This document shows, piece after piece, positions 62,481 to 64,000 of a DNA stretch of 64,000 bases; position 1 is the stretch's first letter; each line of letters begins with the position of its first letter. Source of the stretch: Lamellibrachia satsuma (taxonomy: Eukaryota; Annelida; Polychaeta; Sabellida; Siboglinidae); contig BSQZ01000050.1 in assembly GCA_033239005.1 (NCBI GenBank), positions 3,615,001 to 3,679,000 on the forward strand. The letters run 5' to 3'. Made by a program: the position numbers and the translations under genes. The notes beneath the pieces were generated by a model that was given only the letters and a program-made list of their open reading frames with translations, made no database searches and was not told the origin of the DNA.

Positions 62481-62804
62481 GGAGGTGTAGATACATATAC
62501 ATTGGGACGCAGATATGTTGTGTAGATTGGTTTGTTCTTGATTATATAACTTGGTATTTCTGTGTAATTGGTGCATTCCTGACGAAACTCAGTTTTACTG
62601 AGTCGGCCTATATCAAGGCAGGAATGAACATGCAGGCCGGAAAAGTGTGGTGTGGAGCACAAACCAGCCGTCTGCCGGAGGCTATGCCAGACGACGCTTC
62701 CGTTGTTGTGAGCTGACAGCTCGCTTCGCTTAAATGTTAGCTTCGCTGGGCTGAGGGAACTGTCTGATACCATCGCTTGACTGGCACAAAGGGTAATCGG
62801 ATCG
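62481..62804. other. No gene recognised
   Basis: The frame 62477-62716 has no known motif and begins in the purine tract. Confidence 0.5.
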
Positions 62805-62915
62805 AATGATAGTGATCTCGGCCTTTCGGGGTCTCGGCCCTAGTTATATCGGCCTGTTTTGGTAATCTCGGCCTGCTCGGTGGTGATCTCGGCCTAGTCT
62901 CTAGTGATCTCGGCC
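62805..62915 (+). repeat. GTGATCTCGGCCT interspersed short repeat, about six copies
   Basis: TGATCTCGGCCT or close variants at about 62812, 62829, 62849, 62865, 62883 and 62903, spaced 16-20 bases apart. GC-richer than the flanks. Confidence 0.75.
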
Positions 62916-64000
62916 TCGTGTTGCAATACACAAATAAGTTACATATGTCGTTGACGATATGTCATAAATTTGGAACGTTATGTCACAAAACGCTTCGATG
63001 ATATGTCACCAATTTATTTTAAGTTTTTATTTTGTTGTTCACGCACTAAAAATAAATCGCTGATTATTTGTTATAGATGTTGGCAGGCACTCTTTGCCGT
63101 ATATCTGCGCGACGTAAACAATACTTGTTATCGCCCATCGTCGAGCGCTATAGATGGTACTCGCGCTGTATAATTCGTCTAAATCAACTAGCGTGACTTG
63201 TGTGTTAGGCAAACCTAGTTTCATTATTATTTTAAGTATAGTTCACTGTGTTTGCGGTCTCAATCCTTCATAGTAATTTGTGTTTACATGTACATGATAT
63301 GCTATTCACATATTGCGTGAGATCGTAGGAACATGTTTTGGTCATAATTAATACAACCAAAAATGAAAGAAATTACGCAAATATGAAGACAACATTTTAT
63401 TTATTAATCAGTACATACTTGCTTTTTACAAATGAAAATGTCTACATAATTAAAATCCTGGTCTGCGACCTCACATATAATGCCAACATGTTACCTTCTA
63501 ATGGAACACTCTAATATAAAATACTAATGGAACACACAAATATAAAAGACTAATAGAACACACTAATACCAAAGACTAATGCATATACAAACAATAAAGG
63601 AAAATGTTATTTTAGTATAAAGCATTAATGTTAAATGTGGATAGGATACACAATAATAGAGAACATGTCTACATAGAACAGATGTGTCTGAGTACTAATA
63701 ATTACAATCTTGTCTTGACACATTGAAGAAAGTACTCTTGAAACTTAAAAACACACTCGTGGTTGTCTCTATGTAAGTAACGAAACCTTCGTTATGAGCC
63801 GTCTGTCTTGCTTGCTGTGTAGAGTGGTCGTCTGGTGATGGTCATCTGTGGCCATCTTTCCGCCTATTAAAAAAATAGCAAACACCTGACAGTGATTCAT
63901 TCGTCCATGCACATTACATGATATTGACAAAGAAATGAAAAGGGAAGGGGTGTAGAGCCAGTCATAGCTAAGTTCAAAGAAGATAACGGTAGAAGATTAG
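62916..64000. other. No gene recognised; 28-bp repeat at 63495-63580
   Basis: AT-rich. Three copies of a ~28-bp unit (CTAATGGAACACACAAATATAAAAGA variants) lie at 63495-63580. The right end (63780-63890) is a little GC-richer and could hold an exon, but no frame or splice signal is convincing. Confidence 0.5.

Noticed and set aside
62051..62773. 240-codon Ser/Pro/Leu-rich minus ORF
   Set aside because: Product of the purine tract; low complexity throughout its middle.

Overview
This is eukaryotic nuclear DNA from an invertebrate animal. I could not fix the species. The repeat content suits a marine invertebrate such as a lophotrochozoan or lancelet: a Polinton, short-LTR Gypsy, hAT elements, Harbinger with a separate Myb-like gene, CR1-like and L1-like retroelements, minisatellites and long TA arrays. 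The window is AT-rich and gene-poor, and nearly all coding signal belongs to decayed mobile elements. Two ordinary host genes stand out: a minus-strand secreted or membrane PAN/EGF/Thr-rich protein (15473-16489) and a two-exon type II membrane glycosyltransferase of the GT32 kind (60146-61883, plus).

Layout. 1-5.8 kb: the capsid, integrase and protease half of a decayed Polinton/Maverick, all on the plus strand, with no DNA polymerase or packaging ATPase in view. Four trinucleotide-type tracts lie in or beside it. 5.8-8.7 kb: low-information sequence with MITE-like inverted repeats. 8.7-14.2 kb: two decayed fragments of a PIN-like family, a ZBED5-like hAT relic and a non-LTR tail. 14.5-15.1 kb: a 33-bp minisatellite. 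16.7-25.5 kb: seven minisatellite arrays, six of them between two inverted blocks that carry TTAGGG-like motifs; one array is split by a 1.7-kb insertion with imperfect TIRs. 26.3-30.0 kb: a minus-strand Gypsy element with both LTRs, a primer-binding site and a polypurine tract. 32.0-37.6 kb: a third PIN-like copy carrying an in-ORF 60-bp minisatellite and a 1.2-kb insertion of other repeats. 37.8-41.2 kb: a second Gypsy element (minus) interrupted by a plus-strand CR1-like element. 41.5-43.9 kb: a KIAA1586-like hAT transposase relic. 47.3-54.3 kb: a graveyard of non-LTR fragments. 54.3-59.6 kb: two abutting Harbinger-type elements with the same terminal inverted repeats. 60.1-62.1 kb: the glycosyltransferase gene. 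62.1-64 kb: purine-rich and short-repeat sequence.

The parts do not form one working pathway. The points most worth following are the PIN-like/Cys-rich family present in three decayed copies, whose 60-bp minisatellite ends inside its conserved coding motif; the tandem Harbinger pair; and the minisatellite cluster bracketed by inverted telomere-like blocks. Calls rest on reading translations by eye and recognising motifs. No database search was run, and the ends of decayed features are approximate.
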